Assembly (NCBI GenBank): GCA_002478145.1
Contig: DLMI01000008.1
Span: forward strand, 1 to 7,481
DNA length: 7,481 nt
Direction: 5' to 3'
Source of the DNA: Acidobacteria bacterium UBA7540
GTDB lineage: Bacteria; Acidobacteriota; Terriglobia; UBA7540
Position 1 is the stretch's first letter, and each line of letters starts with the position of its first letter. Positions 1-6,833 of the stretch are shown in pieces. Below the pieces are notes generated by a model, which was not told the DNA's origin, made no database searches, and saw only the letters and a program-made list of their open reading frames with translations. Position numbers and translations under genes: made by a program.

Positions 1-320
1 ATCTGGCTCAGGTTGTTGTAGTCGATCGCGAGCTTCGGTTCGTCTCGCAAGCGCTCATCGATCTCGATGGCCTTGCGCAGCCACTTCTCCGCCTCGTCCA
101 GGTCGCCCCGCGCACCGTAAATCTGGCTCAAGTTGCCGTAGTCCGTGCCCAAGTTCTGCTGATCTCCAGATTGCTGGTCGATCTCGATGGCTTCCAGGAG
201 GAGTCCTTCAGCCTTAGCCGATCTACCCACACCCTGAAAAGCTCGGGCGAGCCACACTTTGGTATCCCGAACCCTGTCTTTGAGCCCCAGGCGCGAAAAA
301 ATCGCCATTGCTTCATGAAG
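1..320 (-). repeat. 120-bp periodic repeats encoding 40-residue TPR units
   Basis: The DNA repeats every 120 bp. ATCTGGCTCA occurs at 1 and again at 121, and ATCTCGATGG at 61 and 181, with a weaker match (ATCGCCATTG) at 301. The two units nearest the left edge are the most alike, so the array probably continues outside the window and may have grown by recent unit duplication. Confidence 0.7.
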
Positions 321-1073
321 TGAGTCTAACGCTTTTTCTGATTCATGCCGCTGAGTGTGCAGGCGGCCGACGTCGAGCAGAAGGTTCCCGATCGCGTTAT
401 CGTCCGCTGGTGATTTTCTTCGATAGGCGGCGAGCAGGCTTAGCTTTTCCTCGAGATCTCCAGACCAGCGTGTCGTAGCTTTGCTCTCCTCCCTCAGTGA
501 GCCAACCGCTCGATTGTCCGGAGCCTCCTCGACTTCCAGGAAATAGACTGTTCCGGAACGGAAAGACCAGAAGTCGCGCGCCTTCCGCATGAGGTAGGCC
601 ACAGTTTCGGGGTCGAGCCAAAAGAGGGCGCAAAGGGCGCGATCACGGAAAAGCTCGCGGCGATAGTTGAGAAGCTGGGAAACTGGAGAGACCTTGGAAT
701 AATCACCGCCAGTTTGTGCCCGAACGACTTCCGGCAGGCCGTGGATGAAGAAGAGTGCCCACTCCCGCTGGGCATGGTCGCTAAGGTAGGTGACTGGGTC
801 GGAGATTTGAACGCGATATTGCGGCCCAGCGTCGGATTCATACCTCTCAGCTAGAGTCACTCGAGAAGTCGTGATCCCCTTGGCAGCAAGCGACCTTTCG
901 AGGGCTTCCTCGACCGCCTCAATTTTCAACCGGTTATTGCAGATGCCGAAATAAATGCAGCCGTGCCCGTGAGCGGCGCCTACCGTCGCGGTGATTTCAG
1001 CCACACGCTCCTTGTCCACACTGGTGAGCAGCGAGGGCTGGGGAAGAATCGGCTTAGACTCCGATAAGCTCAT
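1..1073 (-). CDS. TPR protein with P-loop-less NTPase-like N-terminal domain (3' end outside window)
   Basis: I translated the minus strand from the ATG at 1073 and found it open to position 1 (357 codons, no stop), so the C-terminus lies beyond the left edge. Residues about 38-178 look like an alpha/beta nucleotide-binding fold: a first strand at 38-47 (GCIYFGICNN), a hydrophobic strand at 104-113 (EWALFFIHGL) where a Walker B would sit, then FWLDPETV at 151-158 and RDFWSFRSG at 166-174. No GxxxxGK[ST] is present, so ATP hydrolysis is unlikely. From memory, similar FW-x-FRSG-type segments occur in NTPase-TPR proteins of cyanobacteria and Chloroflexi. Residues about 225-357 form TPR-like repeats of exactly 40 residues; equivalent Ile residues fall at 258, 298 and 338. 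The start overlaps the end of the upstream ATPase gene by 20 nt, which suggests translational coupling and a shared complex. The likely role is protein-protein scaffolding or sensing; the specific function is unknown. Confidence 0.85.
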   Translation of the reverse strand, partial: MSLSESKPILPQPSLLTSVDKERVAEITATVGAAHGHGCIYFGICNNRLKIEAVEEALERSLAAKGITTSRVTLAERYESDAGPQYRVQISDPVTYLSDHAQREWALFFIHGLPEVVRAQTGGDYSKVSPVSQLLNYRRELFRDRALCALFWLDPETVAYLMRKARDFWSFRSGTVYFLEVEEAPDNRAVGSLREESKATTRWSGDLEEKLSLLAAYRRKSPADDNAIGNLLLDVGRLHTQRHESEKALDSLHEAMAIFSRLGLKDRVRDTKVWLARAFQGVGRSAKAEGLLLEAIEIDQQSGDQQNLGTDYGNLSQIYGARGDLDEAEKWLRKAIEIDERLRDEPKLAIDYNNLSQ

Positions 1074-2292
1074 GGACAATGGGGTTCACCCCGTACCAGC
1101 CCGGTCCATTGGGATATTGCAGGATAAAGAGATTGTGCAGCAGGTCGAGCAATGGTTTTTCGTCGTCAGACCTGAGCAGCTTGGTTTTGTGGACGTGCTT
1201 TAGAATGTCGATGTATTCCTGGCGCGTCAGGCTGAAGCTGTATTCCATCCTCAGCTTGTCTACCGCCTGTTCCACGTGGGGTTGCTGGATCGAGTTGGCA
1301 TTGGTGGCTACCGCGCGGCTCGCCGCGCTGTGAATAATCCGCACCAGTTCGCGGACCACTCCCCCGCTCATCTCGACAGCATAATCGAGCGCTTGCGATC
1401 CTATCAGCGCCCTATCCAGCCGTCGCTCCGCAATTTCGCGCATGCGCCTCCAAGCCAAATCGTTGCGCACGCCATCTTGCTCTTTGATCTTGAAGTTAGG
1501 CAAGATGAAGGGCTCGCCGAAGCTCCGCTTCACCACGTTATATTGACCCGAATAAAGCAGTGAAGTAGGCACGGTGAAGATGATCTTGCACTGTGGCTGC
1601 GCCAGGATCGTTCCCTTGTTGATAAAGAGGTCCTTCGCCACGTCCACCGTGGGCTTATCCAGGTCATCAAGGATCAGCAGGACCTCCTGGTTTCCGGCCT
1701 CGGGGTGGGTTTCGATCGCCGCGATGACGCGGTTGATGATGTCGATAAGCTGAGGAATGCGAGGCTCAAATCTCTTGCGAAACTCCTGCTTGTCCTCAAA
1801 ACCGGTCCTGAGCAAGCCCGTAGCTTTCAAGAAGAAGGCACTGATGCCTGCTTCGACCTTGACCTCCGCCTGGTCAGTTTTGCTCCAGACCCGCGAGACT
1901 TCGGCAGACCATTCATCGAGGTCCTTCTTAAGCTTCCCGTTCAGGCGCAGAGCTTTTTCCGCCACCGCGTAGAGGCGTGCTCCCATGGCCACCAGCAGGT
2001 CCGTATAGGTAAGGTCAGCAATATTGAGCTCGTCCTTGATCGAGAACTGAACGATGAAGAATTTCTGCTGGATGTCGGGGTCGGCGGCGAGTTTGTTCAA
2101 TGTGGACGTCTTGCCAGAACCCTGATGCCCGCTGAAGAGAGTCTTGGTATCGGCCGTCGTGTTCAGTAGCACGGCTTTCATTTCGAGGTGGGGGCTGTCC
2201 GGCCGCTCGACGTACCAATCCGAGTGCCTGGCATCGAGCGACAGCATGGGATCGAAGTTCTCAATCACCTGTCCGAGATATTCGGCTTTCAT
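1054..2292 (-). CDS. AAA+/ORC-like P-loop ATPase with C-terminal winged-helix-like tail
   Basis: This is a 412-residue protein if started at the ATG at 2292. Walker A is G55-H-Q-G-S-G-K61-T62. Walker B is VLLILDDLD at 204-212, with D209/D210 the likely Mg/water-activating pair. A sensor-1-like strand (KIIFTVPTS) lies at 236-244, and SGGVVREL at 309-316 with R314 resembles sensor 2. About 140 residues separate Walker A and B and include a basic/amphipathic insert at 115-195. The C-terminal 60 residues (LLDLLHNLF at 381-389, then a WYGVNP turn at 399-404) look like a winged helix. The frame stays open upstream to 2490, but those 66 residues look non-coding, and an AGGAG precedes the chosen ATG. 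The arrangement resembles Cdc6/Orc1-, TniB- or KAP-type regulatory ATPases; I cannot assign one. The next gene starts inside this one, so the two proteins probably act together. ATPase activity is well supported; the substrate or partner DNA/protein is unknown. Confidence 0.88.
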   Translation of the reverse strand: MKAEYLGQVIENFDPMLSLDARHSDWYVERPDSPHLEMKAVLLNTTADTKTLFSGHQGSGKTSTLNKLAADPDIQQKFFIVQFSIKDELNIADLTYTDLLVAMGARLYAVAEKALRLNGKLKKDLDEWSAEVSRVWSKTDQAEVKVEAGISAFFLKATGLLRTGFEDKQEFRKRFEPRIPQLIDIINRVIAAIETHPEAGNQEVLLILDDLDKPTVDVAKDLFINKGTILAQPQCKIIFTVPTSLLYSGQYNVVKRSFGEPFILPNFKIKEQDGVRNDLAWRRMREIAERRLDRALIGSQALDYAVEMSGGVVRELVRIIHSAASRAVATNANSIQQPHVEQAVDKLRMEYSFSLTRQEYIDILKHVHKTKLLRSDDEKPLLDLLHNLFILQYPNGPGWYGVNPIVHELIGV

Positions 2293-2304
2293 CGAGTTTC
2301 GCTG

Positions 2305-2309
2305 CTCCT
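2305..2309 (-). promoter_or_regulatory. Shine-Dalgarno AGGAG choosing the ATPase start
   Basis: On the minus strand, AGGAG lies 12 nt upstream of the ATG at 2292. The spacing is a little long, but no comparable site precedes other in-frame starts such as the Met at residue 16. The upstream in-frame extension also overlaps the putative promoter. Together these favour 2292 over the longest possible start at 2490. Confidence 0.5.
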
Positions 2310-2335
2310 GACTAAAGGATACTACGAAGTGCTTG

Positions 2336-2344
2336 ATTGTAACA
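2336..2344 (-). promoter_or_regulatory. Extended -10 promoter for the ATPase-TPR unit
   Basis: The minus strand reads TGTTACAAT: an extended TGn plus TACAAT, one mismatch from TATAAT. Transcription would start near 2329 and give a leader of about 37 nt carrying the AGGAG site. No convincing -35 hexamer lies 16-18 nt upstream, which is tolerated by extended -10 promoters. The position a -35 would occupy is covered by the first arm of a small inverted repeat at 2359-2377. Confidence 0.4.
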
Positions 2345-2358
2345 GAGAAGGGGCCAGG

Positions 2359-2377
2359 GGGACACAGATTCAGTCCC
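2359..2377. repeat. REP-like imperfect hairpin in the divergent intergenic region
   Basis: GGGAC (2359-2363) and GTCCC (2373-2377) form a 5-bp stem around a 9-nt loop, flanked by G-rich sequence (GGGGCCAGGGGG from 2350). Short GGGAC/GTCCC hairpins in intergenic DNA resemble the REP elements mobilised by RAYT transposases in many environmental genomes. Only one copy is visible here and no RAYT gene is present, so it could equally be an operator for the ATPase promoter or chance. Confidence 0.3.
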
Positions 2378-2509
2378 AATGGGTGGGCATGGCGGGGTTT
2401 GGCGGCCCTGCAATCCGGAACTGGCCGCAAGCTTCCGGCCCAAAATCGTAAACCTACAAATTCAAACTTGGATTCGACGTGGCTACTCACTGCGCAGGGC
2501 TGGATTCCC

Positions 2510-2518
2510 TGCTATACT
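2510..2518 (+). promoter_or_regulatory. Extended -10 promoter for the RraA-like/enolase operon
   Basis: TGCTATACT is an extended TGn followed by TATACT, one mismatch from TATAAT. Transcription would begin near 2525, about 22 nt before the ATG at 2547. No good -35 is seen at the expected distance. The leader holds AAGGAG (2533-2538), eight bases before the start codon, a near-ideal ribosome binding site. Confidence 0.45.
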
Positions 2519-2546
2519 CTGCTGATTCTATTAAGGAGACGGATAC

Positions 2547-3449
2547 ATGAAAAAGAATTTCTCTTTGCTGGTGTTGATCGTTGTTGTCCTGGGCTTCAGC
2601 GCGTGCGGATGGGCGCAGCTTGGAATGTTTTCAAAAGAACAGCGTATCGAGCTGACGCGGGAATGGAAAGGCGACCGCTTTCCGGACGGGCGGCCCAAGG
2701 TTCCGGATGAATTGCTCAACCGGATGAAGACGGTGGACGCAGAAGAAGCATGGGGCGTGCTCATAGGGGCGGGATACCCGTTTCAGTTCGAGGGGGGGTG
2801 GAAAGTGATTAACGCGGGGCCGCGTCTGGCAGCAAGAGTGGTCACTGCCGTATTCATGCCGGTGAGGCCGGACGTCAACGCCGTGCTCAATGAGCACGGC
2901 AAGGCTGAGGGCCGCATTGGGGCGCAGAACTCCTGGGTGATTGACACGCTCAAACCCGGTGACATTCTGGTGGTCGATTTGTTCGGAAAAATCAAAGATG
3001 GCACGTTCATCGGTGATAACCTTGGGACGTCGATGATGTCCAAGAGCCACACCGGGTTGATTGTGGACGGCTCGGTTCGCGACGAGTCGGGAATAAGGGA
3101 GATTGAGGGCTTTCAAGTCTACGCCCGCGGAGTGGATCCTTCCGCGCTGAGGAACGTGATGCTGATGGGTATCAACGTCCCCATCCGGATCGGACAGGCT
3201 ACGGTGATGCCGGGCGACGTGGCCGTGACGGATCCCGAAGGGATCACCTTCATCCCTCCGCAGATGTGCGAGGAGGTGGCCGACAAAGCCGAGCTTACTC
3301 ACCTGGTCGACGAGTGGGGCCATATGATGCTGCGGCAGCAGAAGTACGCGCCAGGGGAAATTGACGGCCGATGGACCCACCAGATGATTGAGGAATTCAA
3401 CCAATGGGCCGCCTCGAAGGGCTCCAAACAACGGATGAAGGAGCACTAA
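2547..3449 (+). CDS. Exported RraA-family protein (HMG/CHA aldolase-like)
   Basis: This is a 300-residue protein with an N-terminal export signal: MKKN, a hydrophobic core at 6-19, and either SPase I cleavage after GWA (21-23) or an imperfect lipobox ending at C20. The body is the RraA/4-hydroxy-4-methyl-2-oxoglutarate aldolase fold. It shows PGDILVVD at 137-144, GDNLG at 156-160 and the family signature DGSVRD at 174-179, whose R178 and D179 match the substrate- and metal-binding Arg-Asp of characterised aldolases. MPGDVAVTDPEG at 221-232 is the usual closing motif. Classical RraA is about 160 residues and cytoplasmic; this one has an N-terminal extension and a 60-residue C-terminal tail. 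Retention of Arg-Asp favours Mg-dependent retro-aldol or decarboxylase chemistry over the RNase E inhibitor role. An excellent SD and a 28-nt gap to the next gene indicate a two-gene operon, so a sugar-acid aldolase step is inferred. The exact substrate is not known. Confidence 0.85.
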   Translation: MKKNFSLLVLIVVVLGFSACGWAQLGMFSKEQRIELTREWKGDRFPDGRPKVPDELLNRMKTVDAEEAWGVLIGAGYPFQFEGGWKVINAGPRLAARVVTAVFMPVRPDVNAVLNEHGKAEGRIGAQNSWVIDTLKPGDILVVDLFGKIKDGTFIGDNLGTSMMSKSHTGLIVDGSVRDESGIREIEGFQVYARGVDPSALRNVMLMGINVPIRIGQATVMPGDVAVTDPEGITFIPPQMCEEVADKAELTHLVDEWGHMMLRQQKYAPGEIDGRWTHQMIEEFNQWAASKGSKQRMKEH

Positions 3450-3477
3450 GAGTAACCAACGAAGAGGAGATGAAACG

Positions 3478-4851
3478 ATGTCTAAGCAAAATGACCTGAC
3501 GATAGACCGACGGGGGGTCTTGAAGACGTCGGCCGCGATGCTGGGCGGAGCACTTGTGGGAACGGACGCCGCGGCCGACTCAGAGCCGCAGCTTCGCAAT
3601 GTGAATACCAACTCGAGTCCCTCGAGCCTGAAGATCACCGACCTGCGCGTGGCGACCGTAGTGAAACCCGGGCCAGGCCCTTGCACGATCGTTCGCATCG
3701 ATACAAACCAGGGGGTTTATGGACTTGGCGAAGTTCGAGACGCCTCCAGCCCAACCTACGCGCTCATGTTGAAGAGCCGCATTCTAGGCGAGAATCCACT
3801 GCGCATCGACCACCTATTCCGGAAGATCAAGCAATTCGGTGGTCCGGCGCGGCAGGCAGGCGGCGTTGTCTCCATCGAAATGGCACTCTGGGATATCGCG
3901 GGAAAGGTGTATGGGGTCCCGATCTACCAGATGCTGGGCGGCAAATTCCGCGACAAGGTCCGGATTTATGCCGACACCACCGAGTCGAAGGACCCCAAGG
4001 TTTACGCTCAGAACATGAAAATTCGCAAGGAAGAAATGGGCCTGACGTGGCTGAAGATGGATCTGGGAATCGACATGATCCAAGACACCCCCGGCACCGT
4101 AACTCGGCCTTCGGGATTGAGCGCCTGGGAGGAAACATTCCTCCCTCACCCGTTTGTGGCCACCGAGGTGACAGATAAGGGAATCGAAATGCTCTGCGAG
4201 TATGTGGCTGCGATCCGCGAAGCCGTTGGAATGGAAATCCCGCTTTCCATGGACCACCTCGGCCACATCGGCGTGAAATCTTGCATCCGGCTGGGAAAAG
4301 CTTATGAGAAATACAACCTTTCCTGGATGGAGGACTTGATTCCCTGGCAATACACTGACCTCTGGCAACGCATCACGGAGGCAAGCCCCACACCCACGCT
4401 CACCGGGGAAGATATCTACCTGAAGGAGGATTTCATCAAGCTGTGCGAGAGGCACGCCGTGAGCAAGATTCATCCCGATCTCGTCACGTCGGGCGGAATC
4501 CTCGAGACGCACAAGATCGGCGACGCGGCCATGGAATACGGTGTCCCGATGGCGATGCACTACGCAGGCCTGCCGGTGGGCTGCATGGCGAGCGTCCACT
4601 GCGCCGCAGCCACGGAGAATTTCCTGGCGCTTGAAAATCACTCCCTGGATGTGCCGTGGTGGCAGGACTTCGTGGAAGGCGTTGAGAAACCCATCATTAA
4701 CAAAGGCTATATCACCGTTCCGGACAAGCCCGGCCTGGGCGTGACGCTCAACGAAGACGTCATGAGGCAGCATCTGAAACCGGGCACGGGCTATTTCGAG
4801 CCCACTACCGAGTGGGACAACGAACGTTCCGGAGACCGCCTTTGGAGCTGA
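3478..4851 (+). CDS. Tat-exported enolase-superfamily (mandelate racemase/muconate lactonizing-like) enzyme, probable sugar-acid dehydratase
   Basis: This 457-residue protein starts with a twin-arginine leader: D10-R-R-G-V-L-K16, a modest hydrophobic stretch to about 28, and an AAA cleavage site at 31-33. The N-terminal capping domain spans about 50-150 and the (beta/alpha)8 barrel follows. Likely metal ligands are D259, E285 (WMED) and E311 (TGED). A His-Asp dyad is D334 (HPD) with H361 (AMHY). The spacings 26, 26, 23 and 27 equal those of mandelate racemase D195, E221, E247, D270 and H297. The strand-2 acid/base motif is K193-x-D195 instead of KxK, and 64 residues separate D195 from the first metal ligand (29 between K166 and D195 in mandelate racemase). 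This implies an inserted capping loop around 200-230, as in the ManD/galactonate dehydratase groups, but the DxH of those groups is missing (DH at 259-260). AGGAG lies eight bases before the ATG. I infer dehydration of an aldonic or uronic acid in the periplasm; racemization or cycloisomerization cannot be excluded. Confidence 0.88.
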   Translation: MSKQNDLTIDRRGVLKTSAAMLGGALVGTDAAADSEPQLRNVNTNSSPSSLKITDLRVATVVKPGPGPCTIVRIDTNQGVYGLGEVRDASSPTYALMLKSRILGENPLRIDHLFRKIKQFGGPARQAGGVVSIEMALWDIAGKVYGVPIYQMLGGKFRDKVRIYADTTESKDPKVYAQNMKIRKEEMGLTWLKMDLGIDMIQDTPGTVTRPSGLSAWEETFLPHPFVATEVTDKGIEMLCEYVAAIREAVGMEIPLSMDHLGHIGVKSCIRLGKAYEKYNLSWMEDLIPWQYTDLWQRITEASPTPTLTGEDIYLKEDFIKLCERHAVSKIHPDLVTSGGILETHKIGDAAMEYGVPMAMHYAGLPVGCMASVHCAAATENFLALENHSLDVPWWQDFVEGVEKPIINKGYITVPDKPGLGVTLNEDVMRQHLKPGTGYFEPTTEWDNERSGDRLWS

Positions 4852-6822
4852 TCACCGCACGGGACTGGCGTTTGAACCACCACCCGAAGAGTCCTGACTC
4901 TGGAGTTTCCTCAGCGCCTCGAGGGCTTGAGGATTTGTGGGCTCGCTCTTCAATCCGGCCTGCAATTCCCGGAGCGCTTCGCGATTCCTTTTTGTATCTG
5001 TGTAAAGCAAGCCCAGCATGATATGGGCGCGACCGGAAGAGGGCACTAATGCCTCAGCTTCCTGGAAGGCATGCTCAGCTTCCGCATACCTGCCTTCACG
5101 CCAGTACACCAACCCCAGCCCCCAATAACCACGCAGCGTCTTGGCCACCTGGAGGGATTCTTGGAATTGTCGCTCGGCCTCCAGGAGCCTCCCCTGGTCG
5201 AAATAGAATTCGCCAAATCCCGCATGGGCGCCATGGCTGAGAGGGGAAAGGTTGATCGCCGTCTGGAATTCCTTTTCTGCGTAGTCGGCATGCCCGGTCT
5301 GGTCGTACACTTGGGCCAGGTACAGGTGAGGCTGAGGCTCGTTCGGGTTCTTCAGGATGGAGCGGACCAAGTAGCCCAGCGCGTCGTCATAACGTTTTAG
5401 TTTCAGATTCAGCAATCCAAAGTTATTCAGAATCAAGGGATAATCCGGTGCTACCTTATTCGCCTCGCGTAATTCCTGCTCAGCATTCTTGAGATCGTCT
5501 CGGTCAAGATAGAGCGCGGCGAGGTTGATGTGAATTATGTAGGCGTCAGGTTGTAGGGCAAGTGTGGCCTTGTAGAACGTCTCGGCGTCGTGCCAATCCC
5601 GGTTTCGTCGGATAATTCTGAGAGTGCATAAGGCCGCGATGGCAAGTACGGAAACGACCGCGATGCCACGCCACCAGGCGCTGTGTCTTGTCGTAGCTCT
5701 CCACAAAGTCGTCCCCGCCCAGCCCAGAACCCAGCAGAATCCTACAGAAGGCAAATACAAGTAGCGCTCGGTGAATACATTGGCAGCCATCCAAGGCGCG
5801 TTCAAGACGGGCGCAAGGTTGAGGAAGAAGAAGAGCAGTCCGAATGAGACCAAACGCACGCGATTCCAGAAGAAGACAAAAAGAAATGCCAGCACCATCA
5901 ACGCCACAGCACCCTCGACTACCCGTGGGTCGAAAGGACTCGTGTTCATGTGGAAGACATAAAAAGCGCAAAGTTTAGCAGGCCAGAACAGTTTCCAAAC
6001 GTATTGGCCGGCCAGCGCCAGGGCGGAGAGGATTACCGCGTCCGGCCCCATATCGGGAAATTGGGATCGGCTTACCAACCCTCCCACAAAGTGGGTGCGA
6101 ACAATCAGGTATACAAGGAGCAGGAGCCAAAGAGGGCCGTAGCGCGAAAGTTTGACTCGAACGCTCGTCTCCTTGCGATCCTCTCGGCAGGAGTGCTCGT
6201 AAAGTGTGGCCAGCACCACCAAGGTGACCGCCGGTTCCTTTGCGAGCAATGCCAGGGCGAAGCTCACGACCATAGACAATTCGCCGAGAATCAACCTTCG
6301 CCCGTGAACTTTAGAAAGCCCCAAGAAGAACCAGAACGTCAGCAGATAGAAGAGAGCCAACTCGATGTCTGTGATGGCTGCGATCCAGGCGACCGACTCA
6401 GAGTGGATAGGATGTACTGCGAACAAGCCCGCGGCCACAAACGCCAACGTGCGGTCGTTAAACATGCGCCAGGTAACGAGAAACAGCAGAAGCACCACGA
6501 GCACGTTCAGCACGAGGCTTACCAGGTGAAAGGCCAACGGGATAGGGCCGAGAAACTGGCGACAGAGCAAATACCCGAACGACATCAAGGGACGGTAGTA
6601 GTTATGGGGGTAGTCTCCGCCAAGGAAAGACCAAACAGGCGTGGTGAAAATCTCCTTCAAGTGATGAAAATTCTGAAGGTAGGGGTTATTCACAACTTGA
6701 AAGGTGTCGTCGTAAACGAAAAGGTTACGGAGAGTATTGAGGTAAGGAACGACCGCAAAGGCCGCCAGAAAAGCCAGCAGCAGGCCGTCGGTCCAGAGTA
6801 TTGAACGTCGAGAGCCGGGCAA
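4852..6822 (-). CDS. GT-C/TMTC-like polytopic membrane protein with six C-terminal TPRs
   Basis: This 656-residue protein is a predicted inner-membrane glycosyltransferase of the GT-C type. Roughly ten or eleven hydrophobic segments fill residues 11-403. The first extracytoplasmic loop has VYDDT (36-40), the acidic pair typical of GT-C enzymes using lipid-linked sugar donors. HPIHSESVAW (137-146), AKEPAVT (194-200) and TERYLYLPSVGF (351-362) are hallmarks of the TMTC group, known in animals as O-mannosyltransferases. Residues about 428-630 are six TPRs of exactly 34 residues, probably extracytoplasmic and substrate-binding by analogy with TMTC. The start is uncertain: the frame has no ATG before the first membrane segment, so I use the TTG at 6822, 11 nt after the HNH stop, without a clear SD; it may depend on coupling. 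The stop codon abuts the stop of the convergent enolase-superfamily gene. Donor and acceptor are unknown, and a TPR-only assembly role is an alternative. Confidence 0.82.
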   Translation of the reverse strand: MPGSRRSILWTDGLLLAFLAAFAVVPYLNTLRNLFVYDDTFQVVNNPYLQNFHHLKEIFTTPVWSFLGGDYPHNYYRPLMSFGYLLCRQFLGPIPLAFHLVSLVLNVLVVLLLFLVTWRMFNDRTLAFVAAGLFAVHPIHSESVAWIAAITDIELALFYLLTFWFFLGLSKVHGRRLILGELSMVVSFALALLAKEPAVTLVVLATLYEHSCREDRKETSVRVKLSRYGPLWLLLLVYLIVRTHFVGGLVSRSQFPDMGPDAVILSALALAGQYVWKLFWPAKLCAFYVFHMNTSPFDPRVVEGAVALMVLAFLFVFFWNRVRLVSFGLLFFFLNLAPVLNAPWMAANVFTERYLYLPSVGFCWVLGWAGTTLWRATTRHSAWWRGIAVVSVLAIAALCTLRIIRRNRDWHDAETFYKATLALQPDAYIIHINLAALYLDRDDLKNAEQELREANKVAPDYPLILNNFGLLNLKLKRYDDALGYLVRSILKNPNEPQPHLYLAQVYDQTGHADYAEKEFQTAINLSPLSHGAHAGFGEFYFDQGRLLEAERQFQESLQVAKTLRGYWGLGLVYWREGRYAEAEHAFQEAEALVPSSGRAHIMLGLLYTDTKRNREALRELQAGLKSEPTNPQALEALRKLQSQDSSGGGSNASPVR

Positions 6823-6833
6823 GTTCGAATCGC

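Noticed and set aside
1705..2169. Plus-strand open frame opposite the ATPase
   Set aside because: Antisense shadow covering the Walker A/B coding region; no motif or ribosome binding site.
2415..2438. Inverted repeat CCGGAA/TTCCGG in the divergent intergenic region as an operator
   Set aside because: The arms are only 6 bp with a 12-nt loop and contain the palindrome core CCGG; expected by chance in GC-rich DNA.
2293..2490. 66-residue N-terminal extension of the ATPase from an ATG at 2490
   Set aside because: The residues are low-information and Pro/Arg-rich, they overlap the putative promoter and REP-like hairpin, and a better SD and family-like N-terminus begin at 2292.
2631..3698. Long antisense open frame (355 codons) opposite the RraA-like gene
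   Set aside because: It is a shadow of GC-rich coding DNA; its translation is Arg/His/Pro-rich with no recognisable motif, and the plus-strand gene has clear family signatures and an SD.
3814..4773. Long antisense open frame (319 codons) opposite the enolase-superfamily gene
   Set aside because: Same reason: no domain, no SD, and the plus strand encodes an intact enzyme with active-site residues in correct spacing.
4788..4816. Overlapping hairpins GGGCT/AGCCC (4788-4803) and CCCAC/GTGGG (4801-4816) as a terminator of the plus operon
   Set aside because: They lie inside the coding region more than 30 nt before the stop and have no following T-run.
5950..6804. Plus-strand open frame (284 codons) opposite the GT-C membrane gene
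   Set aside because: Translation is a Gln/Lys/Arg-rich complement of hydrophobic codons, typical of an antisense shadow of a membrane protein.
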